Positions 1 through 8,865 of a DNA stretch of 27,590 nucleotides are shown here, piece by piece (position 1 is the first letter of the stretch; each line of letters begins with the position of its first letter). Source of the stretch: JAZQQB01 sp045628865 (GTDB taxonomy: Bacteria > Bacillota > Clostridia > Lachnospirales > Lachnospiraceae); the NCBI GenBank assembly GCA_045628865.1, contig JAZQQB010000077.1, positions 1 through 27,590 of the forward strand, written 5' to 3'. Position numbers and translations under genes: made by a program. The notes under the pieces are model-generated. The model had not been told where the DNA came from. It saw nothing but the letters and a program-made list of their open reading frames with translations, and did no database searches.

Positions 1-123
1 CATTTCATAATACTTTAAGCAACTTCTACGTTGCTATAATTTAATGATAAACCATATGTATTTTTATGTAAACATCCTTCATGGAAAATAAAAAGTTTCC
101 AATTAGGTTCAAATCAGAAACCA

Positions 124-588
124 TTAGCAAGCCATGCCAATCTTTGACATTGCATTTCGTTCTGCGCTTGCACAATATGCTTTGATTTCAACACTATTCA
201 TGTAATTATCTAAAACATGCTGTCCGTTCATATTAAAATACTGGATGGAAGGACTGTATACCTTCACCATGTTTGAATTGTTATAGAAGCAAATGTGAAG
301 TGGACATCCCATGATTGCTGAATAGCCGGCAACTGCCAACATTCCATTCTCCTGATTTGTCACTTCGCATCTTCTTAAATCACACTGTGCTCGATTAAAT
401 TCGTCAATACAGTTATATTGTTGCATTCCAGGTGCTTTTGTAACACATACCTTTTGCAGATTATTCTTTAAATCTGTATCAAACAAAATCTGACATGCAT
501 CTAACATAAACTCATACCCATAGTTCCAAGTTGCGGTATATTCCAATACTACCCAGCCATTTTCATTCTTAATACCCTGAAATAACAT
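124..588 (-). CDS. Hypothetical protein, 154 aa
   Basis: I do not recognise this protein. It starts at an ATG with a strong GGGAGG ribosome binding site nine bases upstream, which supports it as a real gene. It has no signal peptide and no membrane segment. It is rich in aromatic residues, Asn and Cys (nine cysteines), and looks like a small soluble alpha/beta protein. The cysteines are scattered and do not form an obvious CxxC metal motif. It lies downstream of the ABC importer on the same strand, but 156 bases and a hairpin separate them, so it is probably a separate transcript. No function is proposed. Confidence 0.7.
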   Translation of the reverse strand: MLFQGIKNENGWVVLEYTATWNYGYEFMLDACQILFDTDLKNNLQKVCVTKAPGMQQYNCIDEFNRAQCDLRRCEVTNQENGMLAVAGYSAIMGCPLHICFYNNSNMVKVYSPSIQYFNMNGQHVLDNYMNSVEIKAYCASAERNAMSKIGMAC

Positions 589-710
589 ACAATTTATCCT
601 CCCTGATCAACTCCGCTCGATCTCTTTGATATATGTACGCAAAATGGTTTTCTTATTTATGGTAGATAATAGAAAAAATTTCACAAAAATTTCACTTATT
701 TTAAAGTTTG

Positions 711-750
711 CTGTAACTGTTAAGAACCATGCGATTTTGAACAGTTACAG
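711..750. repeat. Hairpin with CCATGCGATTT loop, copy 1 of a dispersed motif
   Basis: Perfect 11-bp arms (CTGTAACTGTT at 711-721, its complement at 740-750) enclose an 18-base loop containing CCATGCGATTTT. The right arm overlaps the stop codon of the ABC ATPase. No T-run follows on the minus strand, so it is not a classic intrinsic terminator. The loop sequence recurs in the large inverted repeat at 8738-8850. Confidence 0.7.
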
Positions 751-1335
751 TTTGATAATATTCGCCCCCAAATACTGCACATCAAACTCATCATGAGTGG
801 TAATAATAAGCAATCGATCCTTTGCCTGAGTCTTCACATAATCCATAGTCTTACATTTGGTTTCCAAATCAAGACCATAAAAAGGTTCATCTAACAAAAT
901 AATATCAGCCGCAGACAACATAACAGATAAAAGACTAACTCTCCGACGCATACCGCCAGAATACTGTAACACTGGAATATCATAAACATCCTTTTTATCT
1001 ACATCATCGATTCCTATACATTTCAATGCTTTCAAAGCATCATTCCTGTTTAACTTCGGATTCAACAGTTTTAAATTGGTATATGCCTGAAATTCCTGAA
1101 CCAGTCTGTCTTCCTGGAAGAGCATTCGCAATTTTGTTCTATCCACTTGAATTTCACCTGCATCTGGGACTTCTAATCCCGCGATCATGCGAAGAAGGGT
1201 TGTCTTTCCGCTTCCCGATTCTCCCATCAAAGCATAAATTCCACCTTGAAATTCCTGTGAAAAATCTAAGATCACTTTATGATTTCCAAAAGCTTTGGAA
1301 ATATTTTTGATTTCCATCAGATTCTTTTTATCCAT
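745..1335 (-). CDS. ABC transporter ATP-binding protein (nitrate/sulfonate/taurine type)
   Basis: This is the cytoplasmic ATPase of an importer. Visible motifs, numbered from the ATG at 1335, are Walker A GESGSGKTT (38-46), Q-loop Gln74, signature YSGGM (125-129), Walker B IILLDE (145-150) and switch His181. At 196 residues it is shorter than typical SsuB/TauB proteins (about 240-260), because the region after the H-loop is almost absent. A TTG one codon upstream is open, but the ATG overlaps the permease stop as TGATG, which indicates translational coupling. It is the last gene of the lipoprotein-permease-ATPase operon. The substrate cannot be deduced. Confidence 0.9.
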   Translation of the reverse strand: MDKKNLMEIKNISKAFGNHKVILDFSQEFQGGIYALMGESGSGKTTLLRMIAGLEVPDAGEIQVDRTKLRMLFQEDRLVQEFQAYTNLKLLNPKLNRNDALKALKCIGIDDVDKKDVYDIPVLQYSGGMRRRVSLLSVMLSAADIILLDEPFYGLDLETKCKTMDYVKTQAKDRLLIITTHDEFDVQYLGANIIKL

Positions 1336-2117
1336 CAAATGACCTTCACAATCCTTTCCATTGATCCGTACCCCGCTTTCACCAAAAGCATTAGTGCCTT
1401 CTCAACCACAACACTGCAAACAACAATCAGCACTGTCCATGCCAACATATCTGCTGTACACAAATATATTTTTGCCTGATATAACATCTTTCCAATAGAA
1501 CCAGCTGGTACCCCTATTACTTCCGCTGCAATCCCTGACTTGAATGCCATAGCAACACCTGTTGAAACCGTAGTCAGCACGGCTTCTTTCAGTCCCATTA
1601 GATCAATTGCAAGGAAACGATAGAAATAAGGCATTCTATTCACCTTTGCCATTTCCAATAGTTTATTATCAATACTATGCATTCCCGATAGATAGTTATG
1701 ATACACCACAGGAAGAACCATCAAAAAGCTGATCACAATAGATAGATTCTTAATGTCTACCCACACTAAACATAGGATGATAAAAGAAGCTACTGGTGTG
1801 GCTTTCACCACTGCCATATATGGCCACAAAAATACCTCAAATAAATGAATCCGATTACTTAAGATTGCCAGCAAGATACCACTGACCAGGGCAAGAAAAA
1901 ATCCTGCCAGAATATGTCCTATGGAAAAAAGGACAGACTCCCAGCAGGAAGATTGTTTTATGATACAGAGCAATGAAGCACAAACCTCAATGGGACTAGC
2001 CAACAATACACGCTGGTTTAATCGTTTCGCCACAAGCTCCCACAGTATGACTGCCAGTAAAATAGAAACCATCTTACCCATATATCCAATTGAATGTGTG
2101 TCACGGTTATGCTTCAT
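1335..2117 (-). CDS. ABC transporter permease (BPD_transp_1 family)
   Basis: This 260-residue integral membrane protein has several hydrophobic segments beginning around residue 12 (SILLAVILWELVA). A cytoplasmic coupling loop, LLEMAKVNRMPYFYRF, is followed by a region matching the EAA-type motif of SsuC/TauC/ThiX permeases (about residues 152-200). It lies between the substrate-binding lipoprotein (37-base gap) and the ATPase (one-base TGATG overlap), so the three form one importer. The ATG has an AGAGAGG site just upstream. It probably works as a homodimer with the adjacent ATPase. Confidence 0.9.
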   Translation of the reverse strand: MKHNRDTHSIGYMGKMVSILLAVILWELVAKRLNQRVLLASPIEVCASLLCIIKQSSCWESVLFSIGHILAGFFLALVSGILLAILSNRIHLFEVFLWPYMAVVKATPVASFIILCLVWVDIKNLSIVISFLMVLPVVYHNYLSGMHSIDNKLLEMAKVNRMPYFYRFLAIDLMGLKEAVLTTVSTGVAMAFKSGIAAEVIGVPAGSIGKMLYQAKIYLCTADMLAWTVLIVVCSVVVEKALMLLVKAGYGSMERIVKVI

Positions 2118-2154
2118 ATGCCTCTCTCTTTTCTGTTTTCAGTTCTGAATTACC

Positions 2155-3270
2155 CTATTTTGAAAGATAATAAAAGTCCTCTTCTGGAAGTGATCCACCT
2201 ACACTAAGTGGATTTTTTTCAAATAATACCTCATAAAATCCTGTTAAAAGATCCTTCATCTCTTCCCCTGATACACAGGTCATATTACAGTTTGGAATTG
2301 CTTTTTCTGCAATAGGAGCCTTCACGATATCCAGGTCACCGATCATAACAGATGCCTCTGTTGGATTCTCATTCACATAAGTAACAGATGCCTCATACTC
2401 TTCTAAAAATGCCTGTAAAAGATCTGCATTCTCCTCGGCAAACTCTTTTCTAACCACCAATACACCTGTAACAAGTGCGCTTCCTGTGTTAAGGGCATTC
2501 CATTCATCATTGATGCTAAGTGCCACTCTTAATCCTTCTACCTGTGTAGCAGCCACTGTTACAAAAGGCTGAGGAAGCATTGCGATCACTTCTTCTTCAG
2601 AAGAAGCCATGATAGAAACAATTTCAGTTGGTTCTGACTTAAATTCTAAAGTCACGTCATTTTCTGGATCGATTCCGTTCATTTCTAACACATATTTTAA
2701 TGTATATTCTGGAACAGAGCCCATTCCTGTTGCTAAAATTGTCTTCCCCTTTAAATCTTCAATTGACTGTATAGAATCTGCTGTATCCACAATATAGGTA
2801 ACACCCAATGTATTTACCGCAAGAACTTCTACTGCCCCTTCTGTATTGGCATACAAAATGCTTGCAAGGTTACTTGGAACAGCTGCAATATCAAGATTCC
2901 CCTGTACTAACATTGGAGTCAGCTCATCTGCTGCAGTTGCAAGTGTATACTCATAATTGATTCTTGTTTCATTATTAGAAGCATCGTTTAATAATTTCGC
3001 CATACCCATAGTTGTTGGTCCTTTCAAACCTCCAAGGCGGATCGTATATTCTGAATAATCAATTAATTCAATTGTTTCTTCTTCGGTTGCTTCTGTTTCT
3101 GCCGCTTCTGTACTCACTAATGAATCTGCTGTTTCAACTGTATCAGTTGCTACAGTCTGATTTGTTTCCTTTGTTTCCTTAGTTGTATCCTTTCCACAGC
3201 CAGTCAATACTACAGATGTAGTAAGGGCTACCGCCAAAAATTTTTTTCTCATCAAATTTTGTTTTTTCAT
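2155..3270 (-). CDS. ABC transporter substrate-binding lipoprotein (NMT1/SsuA-like)
   Basis: This 371-residue lipoprotein has a signal peptide ending in the lipobox LTGC (lipidated Cys25) and then a Thr/Glu-rich linker to about residue 75. The periplasmic-binding fold follows, starting at IRLGGLKGPTTMGMAKLL. Features such as LDIAAVPSNLA, the LKGKTILATG segment and the late VVRKEFAEEN segment are typical of NMT1/THI5/SsuA-like binding proteins. It is the first gene of the importer operon and has a good promoter upstream. The family binds sulfonates, nitrate, pyrimidine precursors, bicarbonate and more, so the ligand is unknown. I see no TPP or other known riboswitch upstream. Confidence 0.9.
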   Translation of the reverse strand: MKKQNLMRKKFLAVALTTSVVLTGCGKDTTKETKETNQTVATDTVETADSLVSTEAAETEATEEETIELIDYSEYTIRLGGLKGPTTMGMAKLLNDASNNETRINYEYTLATAADELTPMLVQGNLDIAAVPSNLASILYANTEGAVEVLAVNTLGVTYIVDTADSIQSIEDLKGKTILATGMGSVPEYTLKYVLEMNGIDPENDVTLEFKSEPTEIVSIMASSEEEVIAMLPQPFVTVAATQVEGLRVALSINDEWNALNTGSALVTGVLVVRKEFAEENADLLQAFLEEYEASVTYVNENPTEASVMIGDLDIVKAPIAEKAIPNCNMTCVSGEEMKDLLTGFYEVLFEKNPLSVGGSLPEEDFYYLSK

Positions 3271-3302
3271 AGTTGCACCTCTTATTGATAATTTCTTAAC
3301 AA

Positions 3303-3331
3303 ATCATATCACTTATCGCAAAAAGAAACAA
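3303..3331 (-). promoter_or_regulatory. Predicted sigma-A promoter of the ABC importer operon
   Basis: On the minus strand, TTGTTT (-35, 3326-3331) and TATGAT (-10, 3303-3308) are separated by exactly 17 bases. They lie about 33 bases upstream of the lipoprotein ATG, which has the ribosome binding site AGAGGTG. The -35 overlaps the base of the hairpin at 3328-3371. Confidence 0.65.
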
Positions 3332-3371
3332 GCCCCATCACTCGGAATTTCTTCCTCATGATGAAGCTTGT
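3328..3371 (-). terminator. Long hairpin followed by a T-rich tract (possible second terminator of the subtilase)
   Basis: A 14-bp stem (two G-U pairs on the minus-strand RNA) has an internal GGAA/TTCC extension and is followed on the minus strand by GTTTCTTTTT. It lies downstream of the subtilase and just upstream of the importer start, so it could be a terminator or part of a regulatory region. It does not match a riboswitch class I know. Confidence 0.45.
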
Positions 3372-3405
3372 CAATAAGTTCCATAGAATGGAGTCCCTAT
3401 TTAAA

Positions 3406-3437
3406 AAATTTGGTAACTATTCAGAGTTACAAAATTT
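3406..3437 (-). terminator. Hairpin terminator after the subtilase gene
   Basis: Twelve-base arms with one mismatch (GTAAC/GTTAC core) enclose the loop TATTCAGA, and six T residues follow on the minus strand. It begins eight bases past the subtilase stop codon. The loop and stem share ACTATTCAGAG with the repeat region at 8811-8825. Confidence 0.65.
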
Positions 3438-3445
3438 GAATCATA

Positions 3446-6400
3446 TTATTCAGCATCTGCAGCTTCTGTTACAGTTTCTTCAGTTGTTTCTGCATTAACA
3501 GGAGCTTCTTCCTCTGATTCTTCTACAGTTTCAGAAACGCTTTCCTCTGTAGTCTCAACCACTTCAACTGTTTCTTCTGTAGTTTCTTCTACAACCTCTT
3601 CAGATACTTCTTCTGTAGTTTCTTCAACTACTTCTTCAGGAGCATCTAAATCCTTCATTGTGAATACAAAACCATTTTCAAACAAACCTACATATGTCTG
3701 GTAAGTAACATCCTTGTGTTTTCCTAAGTAGTTCTGTGAAGATAAATAATATGTGTAACCTTCTTCTGCTACAAATTTCTCTCCATTTGCAAGATAGATT
3801 GTTGATACTGTATTGGTCTCATTATCAACTTTACGAACAATGAATCTAAATGAATCATCAGAAACAACTGCTTCATATTCATGACCAGCTACTGTTTCGA
3901 ATGCACCCTCTAAATAGATTCTTTGTTTATTCTCTGTTACAACAGCTTTATCCTGACTATATGTACCAGATTTCCAAATACCAAGTTCGTTCTCGACTTC
4001 TGTCTTTTCGATATTAGCGGCTTCAGAAACATTCTTGATGTTCATGATCATGCCACCTCTAAAGAAATCCTGATACATTGCGAAATCAAGTTCTTTGTAG
4101 TTGTTGTATACGTTGTGAACACATACATAGTAAGTTGCATTCTCTTCTGCTTTGAATCTATCACCATTTGATAAGTAGAAAGTAGAAACCTTTCCGTTTC
4201 CATCTACCTTACGAACGATAAATCTAAATGCTGGATTAGAAACAACAGCTTCGTATGTATCATTTGCAGTTACTGCTAAGCTTTCTGTTAAACGGATTCT
4301 CTTTGCATTATTTTCTTCTTTCGCATTGTGCTGCGCATAAGAACCAGATACCCATGTACCAAGTTCTGTTACGATATCTGTCTGAGCTTCATATTCTTTT
4401 CCAGGAATCATGAACAAAGCATGATAAGTATCTGGTAATGCGAATTCATCTACAATCTTTTTCCAATCTCCTGAAACTGCAATTACATAATATTCTCCGA
4501 TTTCGGTATCATTAAATCCATAGTAAAATTCTTCATTAAATGAATCATACGCTAATGTAGAGGTATACTTTCCTTCTAAATCAAGTCCAAAGTTTACAAT
4601 TCCACTTAATGATCCAGAAGTGGTAATCTTCGCAACCAATGCATGATTATCTGCGAAGTAAACATTACCCTTACTATCTACTGTAATGGCATCAACTGAT
4701 TCCATCACACCATTCAAATTGAACGCATCAATCACACTTCCCTCTTTCAAATCAAGTGCAAAGATAGATGCAGTTTCACCACCTGCCATATAAAGAGTAG
4801 CAGTTGTTGAATCATATCCAATATCTCTGATATCGAATGAAGACAATGGCAATGAACCAAGAGCCTTTAATTCACCATAATCATCTTCTTCCTTAGGAAG
4901 ATATAAGATGTAATCCTTATCATTCATCACACATACAAAGAAAATAGTACCATCTTCCACTGTATCTGCTGCAACCATCTCAAATCCAGTATAGTCCATA
5001 ACAGTAATAATTTCATCTGTTTCGAAATCAAAAAGATCCACTGTACTACTATCTGCATTTAATCCTGCAAGTCCTAATGTTTCTACAAACTTTTCATTAG
5101 AAGAACAAACTACTTTATAAGTTTCTTCATTGCAGCCGTAGTCACCAAGTACTACATAAAATTCCTGACCAAATCCATCTACATCAAAAGTCTTTGTAAT
5201 TGTTTCACCAAGTTCACCAGTAACTTCAGCACGATCTAAAATATCACCTGAAGCATCAGCAAACAGAACACCTGCCATATAACCTTCATCTTTTACTCTT
5301 AAGGTTAACTCTCCACTTGCATAAGAAGCAGAAATCAGTTCTGGAGCCACGGTGTCGATCAAGATATCTTCTACCCATGTATCAGAATCATTGTTCTGTT
5401 CATGTCTGTCATAATCAAGTGTTGCAACTGACTTCATTTCTACAACTGTTCCATCAGTCAATGCATTGCCTTCCGCATCTGTAAAATCATACATTTCATC
5501 TGTCAAGCCAGATATATATGCAGGAATCATCTGACCTGCAGTAGCCTGATAAAATTCTTTTCTTACATATGGAAGAACCATTTTATTGTATTCCTCTTTT
5601 GAATTCTTATCGGTAAATGTAATGGTAATATCTTTCGCATTACGTAAAAGACCATAATAAATATCATCAAAAGTATCCGCATATTTATCACCATTTGGTG
5701 AAATAACATTATGGTATACCTTTGAATCTGATAAATATGGATTAAAACCTAATAAATTGTATGATTCACCAAAGTCAATAAAAAGTGTGTTATTCCACTG
5801 AGCTGTTGCAACAGATTCCGGATCATTGTAGTAACCAGAATCAAGCATAGCACCCTTTGTCCAGTCTCCATAGAATCCCATATATGGTAATGAAAGATCT
5901 GCATCATCATCAGATGTTAAATATACAAAACCTTCTACATAAATACCATTTTTGAAATATGTGTCCATATATTCTTTATCATCTTCTGTTAAAGTAATGC
6001 TTACAGAAACACTGGCTTTTCCATTAGCTTCAACAGTTACTGACTCTGCACTAAATGCTACTGCTGCATCATCAAGACATAATGGATGCTCAGCCATATA
6101 AAGATTTCCATCTTCATCTTCAAATATCGCTTCTGTTAATACACTTGCATCTAAGTCATATGTTACTGCCTTATCATTCATATTCACAATATCAAATGTA
6201 AAGCTGTATTTACCAGTACGTTCTGGATCATCATATAAGCTTACAGATGGCTTGTCTGTATCAGGTACTGACAAATATGTTTCAGCTGTTAACGCTTTTT
6301 CAAGGTTAACCAAACCAGAACCCTGTTTTCTAGGTGAATATTCAACATCGTTAAGATCATCGTTGTATTTCACTACTGGTTCAGCAGTACTCATAAGTAA

Positions 6401-8485
6401 TGCATTTGTTACTGTATAAAGCTCAAAACCTTTCAACTCTGGATATTCTGCATGTAATCTTTCCTTCATCAAGGCGAAGCAGCCTGCAACCTGAGGAGCA
6501 GCCATTGATGTACCACTCATCAAACCATATTTGCTCTGATCCAAAGTAGAATAAATACTGCCGCCTGGAGCTGTAATATCTGGAACTAAATTAAGATCTG
6601 GTGTCACTCCCCATGAAGAGAAGCTTGACATAGTATAATACTGCTCGTCGCCATAAACTGTTGCTGTACTACTTCCATCTCCTACAGTTAATTCTTTTGT
6701 AGCTGCATTCTTTAAGATTTCTCCTTCAGACATTTTGATAGAAGCTGCAGGAATACATTCTGCTACCTTTGCAGTAGATAAATCCATTGAAATAGAACCT
6801 GTTGTATTGTTGTAAATGATCACACCAACTGCACCAGCCTGTTTTGCCAATGCCATCTTGCTTGCAAAGGTTGTAACACCACGGGATACAACTGCAACCT
6901 TGCCCTTTACATCCGCAGCTGTAAAATCAGATAATTCCTGTCCGCAATTATCGACCATAGCATATTCCAATTTTTTTCCAGCCAAAGCACTTAAAAATGT
7001 ATCTTTATATCCTTCAGGGAATGTTCCTGGTGTTAAAATGATAAAATCATCTCCTACAGAAATATAATCTTCCGAAGTCATACCTATATTATCAATACTT
7101 GCAACTGATGTTGAAGAAGAAAGCGTACTTGGGGAATCAACAATACCATTGTCTGGATGATCCACACCATTTAAGTCATATCCTGATGCATTTTTATAAG
7201 CTGCTGAAGTACTATTACCAGCTGATACTGACATTACAATACCTGCATCTGCTACTCTAGCAAAAATCTCATCAACTTCTTCACCATCTGATGAAAAACC
7301 AGCAGAAGAGCCAAGACTCATATTAATGGTGTCGACATGAAGTACAATACAGTCTTCGATTGCTGCTAAAATATCAACAAAATCAGCTGTATCTTTTTTG
7401 CTTCCAAAAACCTTACAGATAACAAGCTGTGCATCTGGCGCAACACCAATCACATCACTGCTCTCAATCTTATCAGCTGCTGCAATACCCGCTACATGTG
7501 TACCATGTTCACTTCGTCCATGATGTGTAACATCTGCACTCACGTCTGCATAGTTAAATTCATATGCCAGCTTTGTTGTTCCATATAAATCCTTTGCAGT
7601 AATCTTTCCATCCATTAAACTATATGCATTTAAGGAAGGTAATACTTCTGCAATATCCTCTACAGTAAGAGAATCCTCTGTTAAGCTTGTTTCTGGCAAT
7701 GCTACAAAAGAAGGATGATTTACATCTATACCAGTATCAAGTATCGCAATTACTGTACCCTGACCAGTATATCCCAGTTTATTCTGTGCAACATCCTTAC
7801 TGATCATACTTTCGCTTGCAATAGTATTCACTGTATATTCATTAGGATCCAATTCAAACTGTGGTGAAACAAATGCTGTTTTTACACCACTTACTTTTTC
7901 AATTTCTTTTAATTCAGCATAAGTAACAGTTACTGCAATAGCACTTGTTGCATACTGATATGTATACTCAACATCCAAAGAATCGCCATCTAAAACTTCC
8001 TTTTCAATGGCTTCGATTACTTCGTTCTGGCTTTCTTCCAAAGCATCCTCTGCTTTGATGGCACTACTGGTTGAGCCAATCTCTTCTATCTCGTAGCCCT
8101 GTTCTAATAAGGACTCATCTTCTGTGATAATGATTGCTTTAACCACTTCATCATCTGCATGAAGATCTTCAACTGCTTCTACCTCTGCAATCTGTGTCGT
8201 ATCAATTTCTACACTACCTTCTTCAACTGCTTCTACAGTCACACCAGGGTTTTTGATTGCATTCTGTAATGCTGCTTCTTCCTCAGCTGATACTGGCTGT
8301 AATGTTTCATCCATACGAATAAATTCTAAATCTGTCGCAAGGACTTCGTCGCTAACTTCAAAACTTCCTAATTTTGAGTTAGCACCATTGTTGATTGTTC
8401 CTGCTGCCGCATTAACATTCATTGGTAAGCATGAGACTACCAATGCTGCTGACAACAAAGACGCGAGTAACTTCTTGTTCCTCAT
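3446..8485 (-). CDS. Large secreted subtilisin-like serine protease (S8, C5a-peptidase/lactocepin type)
   Basis: This 1679-residue exported protease starts with a signal peptide ending near residue 26 (VNA-AAG). A VVSC at 16-19 could also be read as a lipobox. An inhibitor-like propeptide follows (about 110-215). The catalytic domain has Asp250 (AILDTGID), His327 (EHGTHVAG), oxyanion Asn424 (SAGNS) and Ser660 (MSGTSMAAP). A PA domain is inserted at about 500-600, and an Fn3-like domain follows (about 740-870). A region around 1170-1370 resembles a beta-propeller. Two similar modules of about 110 residues come next, each containing an ELGxWxSGxY motif and then RFIVRKVD. The last 66 residues are a Glu/Thr/Val tail. 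No LPXTG, SLH or membrane anchor is visible. It is probably monocistronic, with a hairpin leader upstream. Confidence 0.93.
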   Translation of the reverse strand: MRNKKLLASLLSAALVVSCLPMNVNAAAGTINNGANSKLGSFEVSDEVLATDLEFIRMDETLQPVSAEEEAALQNAIKNPGVTVEAVEEGSVEIDTTQIAEVEAVEDLHADDEVVKAIIITEDESLLEQGYEIEEIGSTSSAIKAEDALEESQNEVIEAIEKEVLDGDSLDVEYTYQYATSAIAVTVTYAELKEIEKVSGVKTAFVSPQFELDPNEYTVNTIASESMISKDVAQNKLGYTGQGTVIAILDTGIDVNHPSFVALPETSLTEDSLTVEDIAEVLPSLNAYSLMDGKITAKDLYGTTKLAYEFNYADVSADVTHHGRSEHGTHVAGIAAADKIESSDVIGVAPDAQLVICKVFGSKKDTADFVDILAAIEDCIVLHVDTINMSLGSSAGFSSDGEEVDEIFARVADAGIVMSVSAGNSTSAAYKNASGYDLNGVDHPDNGIVDSPSTLSSSTSVASIDNIGMTSEDYISVGDDFIILTPGTFPEGYKDTFLSALAGKKLEYAMVDNCGQELSDFTAADVKGKVAVVSRGVTTFASKMALAKQAGAVGVIIYNNTTGSISMDLSTAKVAECIPAASIKMSEGEILKNAATKELTVGDGSSTATVYGDEQYYTMSSFSSWGVTPDLNLVPDITAPGGSIYSTLDQSKYGLMSGTSMAAPQVAGCFALMKERLHAEYPELKGFELYTVTNALLMSTAEPVVKYNDDLNDVEYSPRKQGSGLVNLEKALTAETYLSVPDTDKPSVSLYDDPERTGKYSFTFDIVNMNDKAVTYDLDASVLTEAIFEDEDGNLYMAEHPLCLDDAAVAFSAESVTVEANGKASVSVSITLTEDDKEYMDTYFKNGIYVEGFVYLTSDDDADLSLPYMGFYGDWTKGAMLDSGYYNDPESVATAQWNNTLFIDFGESYNLLGFNPYLSDSKVYHNVISPNGDKYADTFDDIYYGLLRNAKDITITFTDKNSKEEYNKMVLPYVRKEFYQATAGQMIPAYISGLTDEMYDFTDAEGNALTDGTVVEMKSVATLDYDRHEQNNDSDTWVEDILIDTVAPELISASYASGELTLRVKDEGYMAGVLFADASGDILDRAEVTGELGETITKTFDVDGFGQEFYVVLGDYGCNEETYKVVCSSNEKFVETLGLAGLNADSSTVDLFDFETDEIITVMDYTGFEMVAADTVEDGTIFFVCVMNDKDYILYLPKEEDDYGELKALGSLPLSSFDIRDIGYDSTTATLYMAGGETASIFALDLKEGSVIDAFNLNGVMESVDAITVDSKGNVYFADNHALVAKITTSGSLSGIVNFGLDLEGKYTSTLAYDSFNEEFYYGFNDTEIGEYYVIAVSGDWKKIVDEFALPDTYHALFMIPGKEYEAQTDIVTELGTWVSGSYAQHNAKEENNAKRIRLTESLAVTANDTYEAVVSNPAFRFIVRKVDGNGKVSTFYLSNGDRFKAEENATYYVCVHNVYNNYKELDFAMYQDFFRGGMIMNIKNVSEAANIEKTEVENELGIWKSGTYSQDKAVVTENKQRIYLEGAFETVAGHEYEAVVSDDSFRFIVRKVDNETNTVSTIYLANGEKFVAEEGYTYYLSSQNYLGKHKDVTYQTYVGLFENGFVFTMKDLDAPEEVVEETTEEVSEEVVEETTEETVEVVETTEESVSETVEESEEEAPVNAETTEETVTEAADAE

Positions 8486-8606
8486 CTCCTATACTCCTCT
8501 CTCAGCTTTGTTCCGTACATTCACCCAAAATGTATTTCGATCCAATCATATTACCCTCACTTGGATCTGGTCATGCAAATCTTTCCATCTCCACTAACCA
8601 AAAAAC

Positions 8607-8634
8607 CGGCGGAAAAACATTGTGTTCTCCGCCG
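8607..8634 (-). terminator. Intrinsic terminator-like hairpin in the subtilase leader
   Basis: The GC-rich stem CGGCGGA/TCCGCCG (8607-8613 and 8628-8634) is followed on the minus strand by GG then TTTTTT. A well-formed promoter lies just upstream, and the subtilase ATG is 122 bases downstream. It can therefore act as a leader attenuator. Alternatively it is the terminator of the nine-gene operon ending at 8866, with the protease promoter further downstream. Confidence 0.7.
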
Positions 8635-8668
8635 TCGGATTCCAAAGCTTATATATATTGTGTCTATG

Positions 8669-8697
8669 ATTCTAGCACCATCTTTATCACTTTGCAA
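8669..8697 (-). promoter_or_regulatory. Predicted promoter upstream of the subtilase leader hairpin
   Basis: TTGCAA (-35, 8692-8697) and TAGAAT (-10, 8669-8674) on the minus strand have a 17-base spacer. Transcription would start near 8662, giving a leader of about 177 bases that contains the hairpin at 8607-8634. A weaker promoter-like pair (TTGCAT, TAATAT, 19-base spacer) lies between that hairpin and the ATG. The gene-free stretch 8486-8865 otherwise holds only the inverted repeat at 8738-8850. Confidence 0.6.
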
Positions 8698-8737
8698 GTT
8701 TAAAGTATAAAAATTTAAATAAAATGTAATTTTTATA

Positions 8738-8850
8738 AGCCATGCGATTTAAAATACAAATAAATGCTTAAGCTTGCTTAAATGCTTTTATTTGTATTTT
8801 AAATCGCATGGCTCTGAATAGTAACAATTTCTAAAAAAATACGCATGGCT
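8738..8850. repeat. Large perfect inverted repeat with CGCATGGC motifs
   Basis: Perfect 27-bp arms (8738-8764 and 8787-8813) flank a 22-base loop that contains the palindrome GCTTAAGC. The outer end of each arm is AGCCATGCGATTT. A further direct copy of CGCATGGCTCT lies at 8842-8852, and CTCTGAATAGTAAC follows the right arm. Related pieces occur at 711-750 and 3406-3437. It lies between the end of the nine-gene operon and the subtilase promoter, with no coding potential. It could serve as a transcript end or as a small dispersed palindromic element. Confidence 0.85.
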
Positions 8851-8865
8851 CTAAGCAATCAATTC

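Noticed and set aside
3271..3445. TPP or other riboswitch before the ABC importer
   Set aside because: The hairpins there lack the conserved cores of known classes; they fit terminators of the subtilase better.
8253..8703. Plus-strand ORFs over the subtilase start and leader
   Set aside because: They are antisense to the signal peptide and leader, with no ribosome binding site or recognisable domain.
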